Shown piece after piece: positions 18,345-28,280 of a stretch of 64,000 nt of DNA. Position 1 is the first letter of the stretch. Every line of letters begins with the position of its first letter. Below the pieces are notes generated by a model. That model worked only from the letters and a program-made list of their open reading frames with translations. It was not told the origin of the DNA and did not search any database. The stretch is from Rhodobacteraceae bacterium HTCC2083 (lineage in GTDB: Bacteria > Pseudomonadota > Alphaproteobacteria > Rhodobacterales > Rhodobacteraceae): assembly GCA_000156115.1 (NCBI GenBank), contig DS995276.1, positions 1 through 64,000 on the forward strand, read 5' to 3'. A program made the position numbers and the translations under genes.

Positions 18345-19187
18345 TTAGCGTCCCTTCTTCTTGGCGTGGCGCGAGCGAATAATAAGCTTTTGCGACGCTT
18401 GTTTTTTGTTGCGTGTACGCGCACCCTTTGTCGGCTTACCCCAAGGAGTAACCGGGTGACGACCACCGGACGTACGGCCTTCACCACCACCGTGAGGGTG
18501 ATCGATCGGGTTCATAACGACACCACGAACACTTGGGCGGATGCCCTTGTGACGCATGCGGCCCGCTTTACCGTAGTTCTGGTTGGAGTTGTCAGGGTTG
18601 GACACCGCACCGACTGTTGCCATGCATTCTTGACGCACGAGACGTAGCTCGCCGGAAGAAAGACGGATCTGCGCGTAACCACCGTCACGACCTACGAACT
18701 GAGCGTAAGTACCAGCGGAACGTGCGATCTGACCACCTTTGCCAGGCTTCAGTTCGATGTTGTGGATGATCGTACCGATAGGCATGCCAGAGAATGGCAT
18801 TGCATTACCAGGTTTGATGTCTGCCTTTGCCGCAGAGATAACCTTGTCGCCAACAGCAACACGCTGTGGGGCTAGGATATACGCCTGCTCGCCGTCATCA
18901 TATTTGATGAGCGCGATAAAGGCTGTGCGGTTAGGGTCATATTCGATACGTTCGATTGTCGCGGCAACATCCATTTTGTTGCGGCGGAAATCGACGATAC
19001 GGTAGAGGCGTTTCGCTCCACCACCGCGGCGACGTGATGTAATGCGTCCGGTGTTGTTCCGGCCACCCGATTTCGTCAAACCCTCAGTGAGAGATTTAAC
19101 GGGGCGTCCTTTGTACAGCTCCGAACGGTCGATCAGCACCAGCCCGCGCTGGCCCGGCGTCGTCGGCTTATACGACTTAAGTGCCAT
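18345..19187 (-). CDS. rplB: 50S ribosomal protein L2 (uL2)
   Basis: Large-subunit protein close to the peptidyl-transferase centre. 280 residues: [27 protein letters not shown], the RNA-binding middle, and the C-terminal [34 protein letters not shown] with the conserved His of HPHGGGEG. In a canonical S10 operon it follows rplW directly. Here the reverse-transcriptase insert separates them and rplB heads a new unit of five genes (rplB-rpsS-rplV-rpsC-rplP). Confidence 0.98.
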   Translation of the reverse strand: MALKSYKPTTPGQRGLVLIDRSELYKGRPVKSLTEGLTKSGGRNNTGRITSRRRGGGAKRLYRIVDFRRNKMDVAATIERIEYDPNRTAFIALIKYDDGEQAYILAPQRVAVGDKVISAAKADIKPGNAMPFSGMPIGTIIHNIELKPGKGGQIARSAGTYAQFVGRDGGYAQIRLSSGELRLVRQECMATVGAVSNPDNSNQNYGKAGRMRHKGIRPSVRGVVMNPIDHPHGGGEGRTSGGRHPVTPWGKPTKGARTRNKKQASQKLIIRSRHAKKKGR

Positions 19188-19337
19188 GCTATGGTCTTCC
19201 GTTTTTATTCGCGTGCGCCAAATTGTGGCTCAAGCGACGATGAAAGCCCCCTCTTTGTTATCAAGAGGTGACCAAGTTAAGGCCCCCGTAGGTGCCCGAT
19301 TAGGCGTCCACCCGATGTTTTGAGCGAACAACAACAA

Positions 19338-19359
19338 AGCCCCGGACGAATCTGGGGCT
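19338..19359 (-). promoter_or_regulatory. Hairpin in the rplB leader, possible attenuator
   Basis: Minus strand: AGCCCCAGA-TTCG-TCCGGGGCT, one mismatch, followed by TTTGTTGTTG. It lies just after the predicted transcription start, 150 bases before rplB. It could instead be a relic terminator. Confidence 0.45.
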
Positions 19360-19372
19360 GTGCCGATGGGGT

Positions 19373-19401
19373 CTGATAGGGGGTGATAGGGGGAGGGTCA
19401 A
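19373..19401 (-). promoter_or_regulatory. Promoter of the rplB operon
   Basis: TTGACC (19401-19396), 17-base spacer, TATCAG (19378-19373). A tandem 10-base repeat (TGATAGGGGG twice on the plus strand, 19374-19393) doubles the CCCCCTATCA element, which resembles the CCCCCTATAC of the rpsL and rpsJ promoters. It lies between the RT gene and rplB. Confidence 0.6.
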
Positions 19402-19503
19402 GGGTGGGGATTACAAGTTCGCAGAAACCAGCTTTCCTGTTAATCAAAACAATGACAACCTAGTTGAGCAAGTTTACATTTATAAATCAAGAGTTGCATT
19501 TTC

Positions 19504-21000
19504 ATGAAGAAGTTACAGGATTTAAGCGCAGAAGACGCTAAAAAGCACTTTCTCAAAGGCAGCAGTTACTTCAATGGCGATTTTCCTGACTACATTAGCT
19601 TCGAGCCAATACTGGAAGAAGTGTCTGCAGTACTTAATGGTGGCTACTTCACCGAGCATAAGGCATCAAATCCAGACTTTCTGTCGGATGTAAATTACAG
19701 CCTTGTTGCAAACAAAGATGGCCGATTTGCTTGGCGTCCATACGAACTAATGAATCCTGCTATTTACGTTTCACTCGTAAACCTCTTGTCTTCCACCGAT
19801 CACTGGCCAGAAATAACCGCGCGCCTAGCTACTTTTGACAACGGAATCGTGACCTGTTGTAGCTCCCCAGTTGTTTCTGACGACAAGCAATCAGACCAAG
19901 CAACGCAAGTTAAAAATTGGTGGCAGGCTGTAGAACAAAGGTCGTTAGTATATTCGCTTGAGTACAGCCACGTTTTGCACACTGATGTGACTGATTGCTA
20001 TGGCTCCCTTTACACGCATAGTATTTCCTGGGCGTTGCATGGGTATGAAAAATCCAAGGCTGCACGCGGTAAATCCAAACTGCTTGGGGACAAGATTGAT
20101 AGTTTTATAAGGGCTGGAAGGTACGGACAGACCAACGGAATTTCTCAAGGTTCCGTCTTGATGGATTTTCTTGCAGAACTAGTTCTGGGCTATGTCGACG
20201 AGCTGATTGCCGGTGAGCTGGAAGAAGCTGATAACTTCAAAATTTTACGATATCGCGATGACTATCGGATCTTTACAAACAGCGATGTGCGCGCGGAACA
20301 AATTTTGAAGGTCATTAGCGATAAACTTCGTACTGTTGGTATGAGGCTTGGTGTTTCTAAAACCTTCGTCAGCACCAACGTTTTTGAGGGCTCAATAAAA
20401 CCCGATAAACTTGCTGGAATTGACCTTCAAGACTTAGGTGAATCAAATGCGAAAACGATTCAAAAACAACTGTTACGACTACATTCCTTTGGACGAAAAC
20501 ACCCAAATAGTGGGGCTCTTCGACGATTGGTCGGTGAGCTTCATTCTAAAGTCATTGAAGCAAAACTGAAACCCGAAGAACTGCTTGTTCAAGTTGCAAT
20601 AGCTATTGATATTTCTGTTGTATCCCCGCTCACATTTCCAGCCATAGCCGGCATCTTAAGTCATATGATCTCCCTTGCGCCACCAGAAGAAAAAGAAGGG
20701 ATATGGAACCAAGTTTATGAGAAAATGAGCAAAGTACCTTACAACGGCTACCTAGAAGTCTGGTTACAAAGAGTTACAAAGCCAAAAGCAGTTGGAATCG
20801 AGTACAATAGCCAAGAAGCTGTTTGCAGAGTTGTAAATGGCGAAGATATTGATCTTTGGAACACAAGCTGGATCGGGAACAAAAAACTGAAAGAAGCACT
20901 TAGGGCTTCGAAGATCATCGTAAAAGATGCAAAAGATACCCCAGAAGTGATGACTCCGAAAGAAGTCGAGTTATTCAAGAAGAATGCTTGGCAATATTGA
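19504..21000 (+). CDS. Reverse transcriptase, UG/DRT-like
   Basis: RNA-directed DNA polymerase of 498 residues. Palm motifs in order: an RT1-like segment RPYELMNPAIYVSLVNLL (about 78-95); motif A LHTDVTDCYGSLYTHSI (catalytic Asp161); motif B GQTNGISQGSVLMDFLAEL (208-226); motif C RYRDDYRIF (249-257; Asp252, Asp253); and motif D TVGMRLGVSKT. Most retroviral and group II intron RTs have YxDD with A, V or M; here x is Arg. Residues 295-498 form a long, mostly helical C-terminal region with no maturase, HNH, nitrilase or protease motif. This layout fits the UG/Abi/DRT defence RTs better than retrons, group II introns or DGRs, but I cannot assign a numbered class. The gene is clearly more A/T-rich than its ribosomal neighbours and reads against them, which suggests horizontal transfer. 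A weak TGACAA-16-TACATT promoter (19453-19480) and AAGAG before the ATG are visible. Confidence 0.85.
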   Translation: MKKLQDLSAEDAKKHFLKGSSYFNGDFPDYISFEPILEEVSAVLNGGYFTEHKASNPDFLSDVNYSLVANKDGRFAWRPYELMNPAIYVSLVNLLSSTDHWPEITARLATFDNGIVTCCSSPVVSDDKQSDQATQVKNWWQAVEQRSLVYSLEYSHVLHTDVTDCYGSLYTHSISWALHGYEKSKAARGKSKLLGDKIDSFIRAGRYGQTNGISQGSVLMDFLAELVLGYVDELIAGELEEADNFKILRYRDDYRIFTNSDVRAEQILKVISDKLRTVGMRLGVSKTFVSTNVFEGSIKPDKLAGIDLQDLGESNAKTIQKQLLRLHSFGRKHPNSGALRRLVGELHSKVIEAKLKPEELLVQVAIAIDISVVSPLTFPAIAGILSHMISLAPPEEKEGIWNQVYEKMSKVPYNGYLEVWLQRVTKPKAVGIEYNSQEAVCRVVNGEDIDLWNTSWIGNKKLKEALRASKIIVKDAKDTPEVMTPKEVELFKKNAWQY

Positions 21001-21010
21001 CACCCCCAAT

Positions 21011-21234
21011 CACGCCGGACCGAGGGTGGGCGCTCTCACGGTCCGGCGTGCTTTATCTCCGCAAAATAGTGCTGGCGTCGTTCGGGGATTGAAACGGGCA
21101 TAAAGCGCCGACCCACTTTAGTGACGCACCAGAGGTGCGACGGGTCGGTCCCGCGCTAGGCGGGGCAGTAAACTGCTATTCCCGTCTTAGGTTGATGGCA
21201 GGTGCTGCGCCTAGATAATTGCGCCCTCTACCCC
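21011..21234 (+). ncRNA. Candidate structured RNA downstream of the reverse transcriptase
   Basis: No ORF fits this stretch and it is much more G/C-rich than the RT gene. On the plus strand it can form a perfect 12-bp stem (21011-21022 with 21039-21050, 16-base loop) followed by CTTTATCT. A compound hairpin follows: CCGACCC (21108-21114) with GGGTCGG (21142-21148), enclosing GCACC-AGA-GGTGC (21126-21138). Then come CCCGC/GCGGG (21150-21164) and GCAG-TAAA-CTGC (21165-21176). Several DRT systems and all retrons use a structured RNA partner. The first hairpin could alternatively be just the RT terminator. Assignment as a partner RNA is inference; its borders are uncertain. Confidence 0.5.
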
Positions 21235-21239
21235 AAAAG

Positions 21240-21267
21240 AAAAACCCCAGCCACTTTCGCAGCCGGG
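21240..21267 (-). terminator. Terminator after rplW
   Basis: Minus strand: 9-bp stem with three G-T wobbles and a GAAA loop (arms 21267-21259 and 21254-21246), then GTTTTTCTTTT. On the plus strand the wobbles become mismatches, so it works for rplW only. Confidence 0.85.
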
Positions 21268-21297
21268 ATTTCCCGAAATCATCAAAGATAACTAATC

Positions 21298-21594
21298 TTA
21301 GAGACCAGTGGTCACGTCGATTGTGTTGCCTTCTTCCAATGTCACATAGGCTTTCTTGACGTCTTTACGACGACCCATCTGACCGCGGAACCGCTTTGAC
21401 TTACCTTTAGTGATGGACGTGTTCACGGCCTTCACCTTAACACCAAAGAGAGCTTCAACAGCTTCTTTGATCATTGGCTTGTTGCTGTCGATTGCCACTT
21501 CGAAAACCACCGCGCCATTTTCGGACGCCATTGTTGTTTTCTCTGTGATCAACGGCTTGCGGATCACATCGTAGTGCTTAGCTGCTGCGCTCAT
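21298..21594 (-). CDS. rplW: 50S ribosomal protein L23 (uL23)
   Basis: Large-subunit protein at the tunnel exit and docking site for trigger factor and SRP. 98 residues: [53 protein letters not shown] and [23 protein letters not shown]. The ATG overlaps the rplD stop by 4 bases. It now ends the rpsJ-rplC-rplD-rplW unit, since a terminator and the RT insert follow. Confidence 0.97.
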   Translation of the reverse strand: MSAAAKHYDVIRKPLITEKTTMASENGAVVFEVAIDSNKPMIKEAVEALFGVKVKAVNTSITKGKSKRFRGQMGRRKDVKKAYVTLEEGNTIDVTTGL

Positions 21595-22208
21595 TTCAAA
21601 CGTGCCTCCAATGCTTCGATACCCGCTTTGGTGATCACAAGTGTATCACGCTTAAGGATATCATAGACGTTTGCGCCCATGGACGGCAGAATATCGAGAC
21701 CTTCGATATTGCGTGCTGCTTGCATGAAGTCTTCGTTCACGCTTGCGCCGTCGATGATCAATGCGCGTTTCCAACCCATTGCAGAGACCTGTTTGGCCAA
21801 AGCAGAAGTCTTCATTGCGCCAGCCGCCTCGTCGATTACAACGAGTTCGCCAGCTTTCGCCTTTGCGCTCAGTGCAAGTTTGAGACCCAATGCGCGGACC
21901 TTCTTAGGAAGATCGTGACCGTGGCTACGAACGACTGGACCTTTGTAGATACCACCCCCGCGGAAGATAGGCGCAGAGCGAGCACCGTGACGTGCGCCGC
22001 CAGTACCTTTCTGACGATAGATCTTCTTTGTGGAGTACTTAACTTCGGAACGCGTCTTTACCTTGTGAGTACCCGCCTGAGCGTTGTTACGCTGCCAACG
22101 GACCACACGGTGCAGAATGTCTGCGCGTGGCTCAAGACCGAACAGAGCCTCGTCCAAGTCAACAGAACCGGCTTTGCCGCCGTCCAGTTTGATTACATCT
22201 AGTTTCAT
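21591..22208 (-). CDS. rplD: 50S ribosomal protein L4 (uL4)
   Basis: Large-subunit protein reaching into the exit tunnel; in E. coli it also represses the S10 operon by attenuation and translation control. 205 residues, with the extended-loop signature [34 protein letters not shown] and [21 protein letters not shown]. It overlaps both neighbours by 4 bases (ATGA type). Confidence 0.97.
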   Translation of the reverse strand: MKLDVIKLDGGKAGSVDLDEALFGLEPRADILHRVVRWQRNNAQAGTHKVKTRSEVKYSTKKIYRQKGTGGARHGARSAPIFRGGGIYKGPVVRSHGHDLPKKVRALGLKLALSAKAKAGELVVIDEAAGAMKTSALAKQVSAMGWKRALIIDGASVNEDFMQAARNIEGLDILPSMGANVYDILKRDTLVITKAGIEALEARLK

Positions 22209-22930
22209 GCTTCACCGCCTTCTGCAGGAGCTTCAGCAGCCGGAGCTTCTGTTGCTGCAGATTTGAGAGCCGCAGGGAAAGGAACGCCGTCAGGCATTTT
22301 CTTTTTCACAGCGTCTTTTACTGTGACCCAGCCGCCTTTGGAGCCTGGTACCGCGCCTTTGATCATGATCAGGCCGCGATCTGCGTCCGTTTTCACAACT
22401 TCAAGGTTCTGCGTTGTCACGCGAGCCGCGCCCATGTGACCAGCCATTTTCTTGCCTTTGAAAACCTTACCGGGATCCTGACACTGACCAGTTGAACCGT
22501 GCGAACGGTGTGAAATCGAAACACCGTGTGTCGCGCGAAGACCGCCAAAGTTGTGACGCTTCATGGCACCCTGAAAACCTTTACCGATGGATGTGCCGGA
22601 CACGTCCACTTTCTGGCCTTCGAGGTAGTGCTCGGCAGAAATCTCTTCGCCCACGTTGATGAGGTTGTCCTCAGAAACGCGGAACTCAGCGACTTTACGC
22701 TTCGGAGCAACTTTCGCTGCTGCGAAGTGACCGCGCATCGCTTGGGATGTACGCTTAGCTTTTGCTGTGCCTGCACCGAGTTGAACCGCTGTGTAGCCGT
22801 CCTTGTCGGATGTACGCTGTGCAACAACCTGTAGCGCGTCGAGTTGGAGAACGGTGACAGGGATCGCCTTGCCGTCTTCCATGAACAGCCGGGTCATGCC
22901 GACTTTCTTTGCAATGATTCCAGAGCGCAT
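22205..22930 (-). CDS. rplC: 50S ribosomal protein L3 (uL3)
   Basis: Early-assembly protein with a long finger near the peptidyl-transferase centre. 241 residues: [30 protein letters not shown] and the finger [56 protein letters not shown]-type sequence. The C-terminus is extended by an Ala/Glu-rich tail (about residues 220-241: [16 protein letters not shown]), as often in alphaproteobacteria. Confidence 0.97.
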   Translation of the reverse strand: MRSGIIAKKVGMTRLFMEDGKAIPVTVLQLDALQVVAQRTSDKDGYTAVQLGAGTAKAKRTSQAMRGHFAAAKVAPKRKVAEFRVSEDNLINVGEEISAEHYLEGQKVDVSGTSIGKGFQGAMKRHNFGGLRATHGVSISHRSHGSTGQCQDPGKVFKGKKMAGHMGAARVTTQNLEVVKTDADRGLIMIKGAVPGSKGGWVTVKDAVKKKMPDGVPFPAALKSAATEAPAAEAPAEGGEA

Positions 22931-22945
22931 CTGTTTGATACTCCC

Positions 22946-23257
22946 TTAAACCTTGATCTCGACATCCACACCAGCGGCGAGGTCGAGCTTCATCAGCGCG
23001 TCAACGGTCTGGGGGGTCGGATCAATGATGTCTAGCATACGCTTGTGCGTGCGAACTTCCCACTGGTCGCGGGATTTCTTGTTCACGTGAGGCGAGCTCA
23101 GAACTGTGAATTTTTCAATCTTGTTCGGCAAAGGGATTGGGCCGCGTACGTCTGCGCCTGTCCGTTTTGCTGTATTTACGATTTCCTGAGTGCTCGCATC
23201 GAGAACTCGGTAATCAAACGCCTTCAGGCGAATGCGGATGGTCTGGCTAGCTGCCAT
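22946..23257 (-). CDS. rpsJ: 30S ribosomal protein S10 (uS10)
   Basis: Small-subunit head protein; also NusE, partner of NusG/NusB in antitermination. 103 residues from the ATG at 23257: [73 protein letters not shown]-type sequence. AGGGG lies 8 bases before this ATG. A GTG and an ATG slightly upstream are too close to that site. Confidence 0.97.
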   Translation of the reverse strand: MAASQTIRIRLKAFDYRVLDASTQEIVNTAKRTGADVRGPIPLPNKIEKFTVLSSPHVNKKSRDQWEVRTHKRMLDIIDPTPQTVDALMKLDLAAGVDVEIKV

Positions 23258-23343
23258 AATCATCACCCCTAAATTCAGGGCCTAGATCGGAGAGGAGGAC
23301 AGCGGCTCATCCACCACCCTCGTCGCGTCTTTATGTACGACAT

Positions 23344-23371
23344 AAAAGAAGGGCGCGTCTGGCGCACCCTT
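23344..23371 (-). promoter_or_regulatory. Hairpin in the rpsJ leader, possible attenuator
   Basis: Minus strand: AAGGGTGCG-CCAGA-CGCGCCCTT (arms 23371-23363 and 23357-23349), one G-T pair, then CTTTT. It starts about 6 bases after the predicted transcription start. Confidence 0.5.
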
Positions 23372-23383
23372 GTCGATGACGCG

Positions 23384-23412
23384 CGTATAGGGGGAGTCGG
23401 TGTGGGAGGCAA
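23384..23412 (-). promoter_or_regulatory. Promoter of the rpsJ operon
   Basis: TTGCCT (23412-23407), 17-base spacer ending CCCCC, TATACG (23389-23384), G/C-rich discriminator. The GACTCCCCCTATACGCGCG segment is identical at the rpsL promoter. Nothing else is seen in the rpsJ-tuf1 gap except the tuf 3' structures. Confidence 0.75.
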
Positions 23413-23601
23413 GGGGTTTGTTGGGCAATTCTTGAGCTGAGTTGTTTAGCGCAAGCGCCTTCATTCACCGGCAAGCAATGTGAGGAATGGCCAACTTGAA
23501 AATCTCACGAAGCACAAAGTCGAAACCACATTTCTAGCGCTCCAGCATCGTGACCTTGGGTGCCTTAGCGCGTAAGGTGACTTGGGCGGCACGCGGGATG
23601 C

Positions 23602-23632
23602 AAAAACGGCACCCAGATTTCTCTGGATGCCG
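23602..23632 (-). terminator. Terminator after tuf1
   Basis: Minus strand CGGCATCCAGA-GAAA-TCTGGGTGCCG then TTTTT. A perfect 20-base palindrome, GGTGCGTGATATCACGCACC (23652-23671), lies between it and the tuf stop. Confidence 0.93.
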
Positions 23633-23684
23633 CTCTTAATGTCTTAGGCAAGGTGCGTGATATCACGCACCATATGCACTCAGC

Positions 23685-24860
23685 TTACGCCGTGATGTTG
23701 GACACAACACCCGCGCCAACTGTGCGGCCGCCTTCGCGGATCGCGAAGCGCAAGCCCTGCTCCATCGCGATTGGTGCGATCAGCTCAACGTTGAACTTCA
23801 AGTTGTCGCCCGGCATCACCATTTCTGTGCCCTCAGGCAGCTCAACCGTGCCCGTTACGTCCGTTGTACGGAAGTAGAACTGTGGGCGGTAGTTGGCGAA
23901 GAACGGCGTGTGACGGCCACCCTCTTCCTTGGTCAGAATGTAGGCTTCTGCTTCGAACTTTGTGTGTGGGTTCACGGACTTAGGCGCGCAAAGCACCTGG
24001 CCACGCTCAACCGCTTCACGGTCAACACCACGAAGCAACGCGCCGATGTTGTCACCAGCTTCACCGCGATCAAGCAGCTTGCGGAACATTTCAACGCCTG
24101 TGCATGTTGTCTTCTGCGTGTCTTTGATGCCAACGATTTCGATCTCGTCACCAACATTAATCACACCGCGCTCAACACGACCAGTTACAACTGTACCACG
24201 GCCGGAAATCGAGAACACGTCCTCAACAGGCATCAAGAACGGCTGGTCTACCGCACGTGCTGGTGTTGGAATGTACTCGTCAACTGCCGCCATCAACGCG
24301 TTGATGGAGTCTTTGCCGATGTTGTCGTCACGGTCTTCCAAAGCAGCCAAAGCGGAACCAGGAATGACTGGGATATCGTCGCCAGGGTACTCATAAGAAG
24401 AGAGCAACTCGCGGATTTCCATTTCAACCAGTTCGAGCAACTCTTCGTCGTCAACTTGGTCAACTTTGTTCATGTAAACAACCATGTACGGGATGCCAAC
24501 CTGACGGCCAAGCAAGATGTGCTCGCGCGTCTGTGGCATTGGGCCGTCTGCTGCGTTCACAACCAAGATCGCGCCGTCCATCTGAGCGGCACCAGTGATC
24601 ATGTTCTTGACGTAGTCCGCGTGGCCCGGGCAGTCGACATGTGCGTAGTGACGGGCTTCTGTCTCATACTCAACATGAGCTGTGGAGATCGTGATACCGC
24701 GTGCTTTTTCTTCTGGCGCGCCGTCGATTTCGTCATACGCTTTGAAGTCACCGAATTGCTTCGTGATCGCTGCTGTCAGCGTCGTTTTACCGTGGTCAAC
24801 GTGGCCGATTGTGCCGATGTTGACGTGCGGTTTATTGCGTTCAAACTTTTCCTTAGCCAT
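23685..24860 (-). CDS. tuf: Elongation factor Tu, copy 1
   Basis: GTPase that brings aminoacyl-tRNA to the ribosome. 391 residues. G-motifs: GHVDHGKTT (G1, about 19-27), [14 protein letters not shown] (switch I/G2), [12 protein letters not shown] (G3), [12 protein letters not shown] (G4) and SALAALE (G5). Domains 2 and 3 follow, including [13 protein letters not shown] and the C-terminal [18 protein letters not shown]. The protein is identical to the second copy. The start is the ATG giving [12 protein letters not shown]; ten further upstream codons in the ORF are not part of EF-Tu. Last gene of the rpsL-rpsG-fusA-tuf unit. Confidence 0.98.
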   Translation of the reverse strand: MAKEKFERNKPHVNIGTIGHVDHGKTTLTAAITKQFGDFKAYDEIDGAPEEKARGITISTAHVEYETEARHYAHVDCPGHADYVKNMITGAAQMDGAILVVNAADGPMPQTREHILLGRQVGIPYMVVYMNKVDQVDDEELLELVEMEIRELLSSYEYPGDDIPVIPGSALAALEDRDDNIGKDSINALMAAVDEYIPTPARAVDQPFLMPVEDVFSISGRGTVVTGRVERGVINVGDEIEIVGIKDTQKTTCTGVEMFRKLLDRGEAGDNIGALLRGVDREAVERGQVLCAPKSVNPHTKFEAEAYILTKEEGGRHTPFFANYRPQFYFRTTDVTGTVELPEGTEMVMPGDNLKFNVELIAPIAMEQGLRFAIREGGRTVGAGVVSNITA

Positions 24861-24953
24861 GAGAGGCTCCTTTTTAGTAAGGCGGTGCACCAGCGGCGCA
24901 CCCTATGGGTTTAATAGATCGGGTGCGCGAGTTTCCCAACGCACCGCTTTTAT

Positions 24954-27071
24954 TTAGGCGAATTTCGCTTGAATCTCGTCGGAGATGTTCTGCGGAACCG
25001 GCTCGTAGTGGCTGAACTGCATCGAGAAGTTTGCACGACCCGAAGACATCGAACGAAGTGTGTTGATGTAGCCAAACATGTTCGCTAGCGGAACCTGAAC
25101 GTCGATCGCGATGGCATTGCCACGCGTGTCTTGTCCTTGAACCTGACCACGACGGGATGTGAGGTCACCGATGATACCACCTGTGTACTCGTCCGGTGTG
25201 ATCACTTCGACTTTCATGATCGGCTCGAGCAGTTTCGCACCCGCTTTGCGCATACCTTCGCGCATCGCCATACGAGCTGCGATTTCGAACGCAAGCACAG
25301 AAGAGTCAACGTCGTGGAACTTACCGTCCAGAAGCTGAACCTTGAAGTCGATCACAGGGAAGCCTGCCAAAGGACCAGAGTCCATGACAGATTTGATGCC
25401 CTTTTCAACGCCTGGGATGTATTCCTTCGGAACAGCACCACCAACGATCTTGGACTCAAACGAGTAACCCTCGCCCGGCTCTGTCGGAGAAATCTGAAGT
25501 TTCACCTCACCGAACTGACCAGAACCACCAGATTGCTTCTTGTGCGTATACGTGTGCTCAACTTCGTGACCAATCGTTTCGCGGTAAGCAACTTGTGGTG
25601 CACCGATATTCGCTTCAACTTTGAATTCACGACGCATACGGTCGACAAGAATATCAAGGTGAAGTTCGCCCATGCCCTTCATGATGGTCTGACCAGACTC
25701 GATGTCAGTCTCAACACGGAAAGATGGATCCTCAGCAGACAAACGCTGAAGCGCGAGGCCCATCTTTTCTTGGTCGCCCTTTGTTTTAGGCTCGACCGCG
25801 ATCTCGATCACAGGCTCCGGGAACGTCATCGTTTCCAGAATAACAGGCTCGTTAACAGCACAAAGTGTGTCACCCGTTGTTGTGTCCTTCAGGCCGCCGA
25901 GCGCGATGATGTCACCAGCATATGCTTCGGAAATCTCGTCACGGTCGTTGGAGTGCATGACCATCATACGGCCAACACGCTCTTTTTTGCCTTTGGTCGA
26001 GTTCAGGAATGTATCACCTTTTGACAACGTACCAGAGTAGATACGTGTGAATGTCAGCGAGCCAACAAACGGGTCATTCCAGATCTTGAACGCAAGTGCG
26101 GAGAACGCCATATCATCATCCGCGCGGCGGGCAATGTCACGTGTTTCCGTCTCGTCGCCGGGCTTAAAGCCCATGTAGTCAACAACGTCGAGCGGGCTCG
26201 GCAGATAGTCAACAACAGCGTTGAGAAGGGGCTGAACGCCTTTGTTTTTGAACGCGGAACCGCCCAAAACAGGAACGAACTTCATTTCCAAGCAGCCCTT
26301 ACGAACAAGCTTGCGCAGTGTTAGCACATCAGGCTCTTCGCCCTCTAGATACGCTTCCATTGCGTCGTCGTCCATTTCGACCGCCGCTTCAACGAGCTTG
26401 TTGCGCCATTCGTTCGCCTGATCTTGCAGGGCTTCACGAATAGGAGCTTTCACCCAAGACGCGCCAAGGTCTTCACCTTCCCACAACCACTCTTCCATGG
26501 TTACGAGATCGATAAGGCCTTCAAGCTCTGTCTCAGCACCGATTGGAATGCCGACAGGAATCGCAGTTGCACCTGTACGGTCTTCAATCATGTGAACGCA
26601 GTTAAAGAAGTCCGCGCCGATCTTGTCCATTTTGTTAACGAACACGATGCGTGGAACTTTATACCGATCTGCCTGACGCCAAACTGTCTCTGTCTGTGGC
26701 TCAACACCGGCGTTACCGTCAAGAACAGTAACAGCGCCGTCGAGAACAGCCAACGAACGCTCAACTTCAATTGTGAAGTCAACGTGGCCAGGTGTGTCGA
26801 TGATGTTCATGCGGTGCTTTTCAGAATCGGCTGTTGTGCCGTCCTCTGTGCGCTCCCAGAACGTCGTCGTCGCAGCGGATGTAATGGTAATTCCGCGCTC
26901 TTGCTCTTGTTCCATGTGGTCCATCGTTGCGGCACCATCATGCACCTCACCGATGTTGTGCTCTTTTCCAGTGTAGAAAAGAATGCGCTCGGAACAGGTT
27001 GTTTTACCTGCATCGATGTGCGCGATGATACCAAAGTTGCGGTATCGTTCGAGGGGATATTCGCGTGCCAT
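24954..27071 (-). CDS. fusA: Elongation factor G
   Basis: Translocation GTPase, also involved in ribosome recycling. 705 residues. G-motifs: [46 protein letters not shown]. Domain III-V signatures include [30 protein letters not shown] and [12 protein letters not shown]-like [16 protein letters not shown]. Sits 18 bases after rpsG and 93 bases before tuf1, the canonical str operon order. Confidence 0.98.
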   Translation of the reverse strand: MAREYPLERYRNFGIIAHIDAGKTTCSERILFYTGKEHNIGEVHDGAATMDHMEQEQERGITITSAATTTFWERTEDGTTADSEKHRMNIIDTPGHVDFTIEVERSLAVLDGAVTVLDGNAGVEPQTETVWRQADRYKVPRIVFVNKMDKIGADFFNCVHMIEDRTGATAIPVGIPIGAETELEGLIDLVTMEEWLWEGEDLGASWVKAPIREALQDQANEWRNKLVEAAVEMDDDAMEAYLEGEEPDVLTLRKLVRKGCLEMKFVPVLGGSAFKNKGVQPLLNAVVDYLPSPLDVVDYMGFKPGDETETRDIARRADDDMAFSALAFKIWNDPFVGSLTFTRIYSGTLSKGDTFLNSTKGKKERVGRMMVMHSNDRDEISEAYAGDIIALGGLKDTTTGDTLCAVNEPVILETMTFPEPVIEIAVEPKTKGDQEKMGLALQRLSAEDPSFRVETDIESGQTIMKGMGELHLDILVDRMRREFKVEANIGAPQVAYRETIGHEVEHTYTHKKQSGGSGQFGEVKLQISPTEPGEGYSFESKIVGGAVPKEYIPGVEKGIKSVMDSGPLAGFPVIDFKVQLLDGKFHDVDSSVLAFEIAARMAMREGMRKAGAKLLEPIMKVEVITPDEYTGGIIGDLTSRRGQVQGQDTRGNAIAIDVQVPLANMFGYINTLRSMSSGRANFSMQFSHYEPVPQNISDEIQAKFA

Positions 27072-27089
27072 TTGGCTAAACCCTTTCTG

Positions 27090-27572
<483 letters not shown>

Positions 27573-27944
27573 TTATTTAGGACGCTTCGCGCCGTACTTC
27601 GAACGACGTTGCTTACGATCTTTGACGCCCTGAGTATCCAGAACACCGCGAAGAATGTGGTAACGCACACCGGGAAGGTCTTTTACACGACCGCCACGGA
27701 TCAGAACCACAGAGTGCTCCTGAAGGTTGTGGCTCTCACCAGGGATATACGAAATAACCTCGAAACCGTTGGTCAGGCGCACTTTGGCAACCTTACGCAT
27801 AGCGGAGTTCGGCTTTTTCGGAGTTGTTGTATAAACGCGTGTGCAAACACCGCGTTTCTGTGGGCACTGCTCTAGGTGCTGCGACTTAGAGCGCTTGATT
27901 TTAGGCTGACGCGGCTTGCGGATCAGCTGTTGGATCGTTGGCAT
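27573..27944 (-). CDS. rpsL: 30S ribosomal protein S12 (uS12)
   Basis: Decoding-centre protein. 123 residues from the ATG at 27944 ([15 protein letters not shown]), with GGAAG at good spacing; an ATG six codons earlier lacks a site. The [19 protein letters not shown] and [32 protein letters not shown] segments are wild-type. Both lysines linked to streptomycin resistance when mutated (in PKKPNSA and GRVKDLPG) are present, so a sensitive allele is expected. Confidence 0.97.
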   Translation of the reverse strand: MPTIQQLIRKPRQPKIKRSKSQHLEQCPQKRGVCTRVYTTTPKKPNSAMRKVAKVRLTNGFEVISYIPGESHNLQEHSVVLIRGGRVKDLPGVRYHILRGVLDTQGVKDRKQRRSKYGAKRPK

Positions 27945-28182
27945 AGAAGGTGTCTTCCCCATCTCTCAACTTAGTTTTGCCACCTGCCTTCCGGCGCGTG
28001 ACGCGAAATCTGCCGTGCCGTGGAGCACAATCACCTGTAAACAAGCGAAAAAACCGCAAACGTTCCCATTCCGAGGTGAACGTCGCGGTTGGGTTTCAGA
28101 GGTCGCTGGCTATAGGTGCCAAGGACTTGACCACAGTCGATATGATATCGGCAAAAGAACGGGTCTTGAGCCGGATAGCGCG

Positions 28183-28211
28183 CGTATAGGGGGAGTCGCG
28201 TGAGGTGTCAA
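28183..28211 (-). promoter_or_regulatory. Promoter of the str (rpsL) operon
   Basis: Perfect TTGACA (28211-28206), 17-base spacer ending CCCCC, TATACG (28188-28183), then a G/C discriminator (CGCGC), a pattern typical of growth-rate controlled promoters. The leader to rpsL is about 230 bases. Confidence 0.85.
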
Positions 28212-28280
28212 CTGGCCCTAACCCATGGTGGAGTGGGGTGGCACTGACATGCTGTTCCTTGTGGTTGAAAAGCATAGGAA

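Larger units (their letters stand above)
23555..24860. repeat. Copy 1 of the 1.3-kb tuf repeat
   Basis: Appears identical by eye to 50413-51718 at a constant offset of 26858. It covers the whole tuf gene and about 130 bases of 3' untranslated DNA with the terminator. Identity stops at the ATG on one side and at 23555 on the other. Confidence 0.9.

Noticed and set aside
21085-21095. GGGGATTGAAAC resembles the end of many CRISPR repeats
   Set aside because: It occurs once only, with no regularly spaced copies and no cas genes, so it is not an array.
19504-21240. RT locus as a retron, group II intron or diversity-generating element
   Set aside because: No retron-type VTG motif or msr/msd repeat pair was seen, no maturase/HNH or intron domain V, and no template/variable repeat pair or accessory gene.
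23282-23464. Minus-strand 60-codon ORF before rpsJ
   Set aside because: It covers the rpsJ promoter and leader hairpin, which explain the sequence better.
23910-24914. 334-codon plus-strand ORF opposite tuf1 and its twin opposite tuf2
   Set aside because: Repeated only because tuf is duplicated; no protein-like features.
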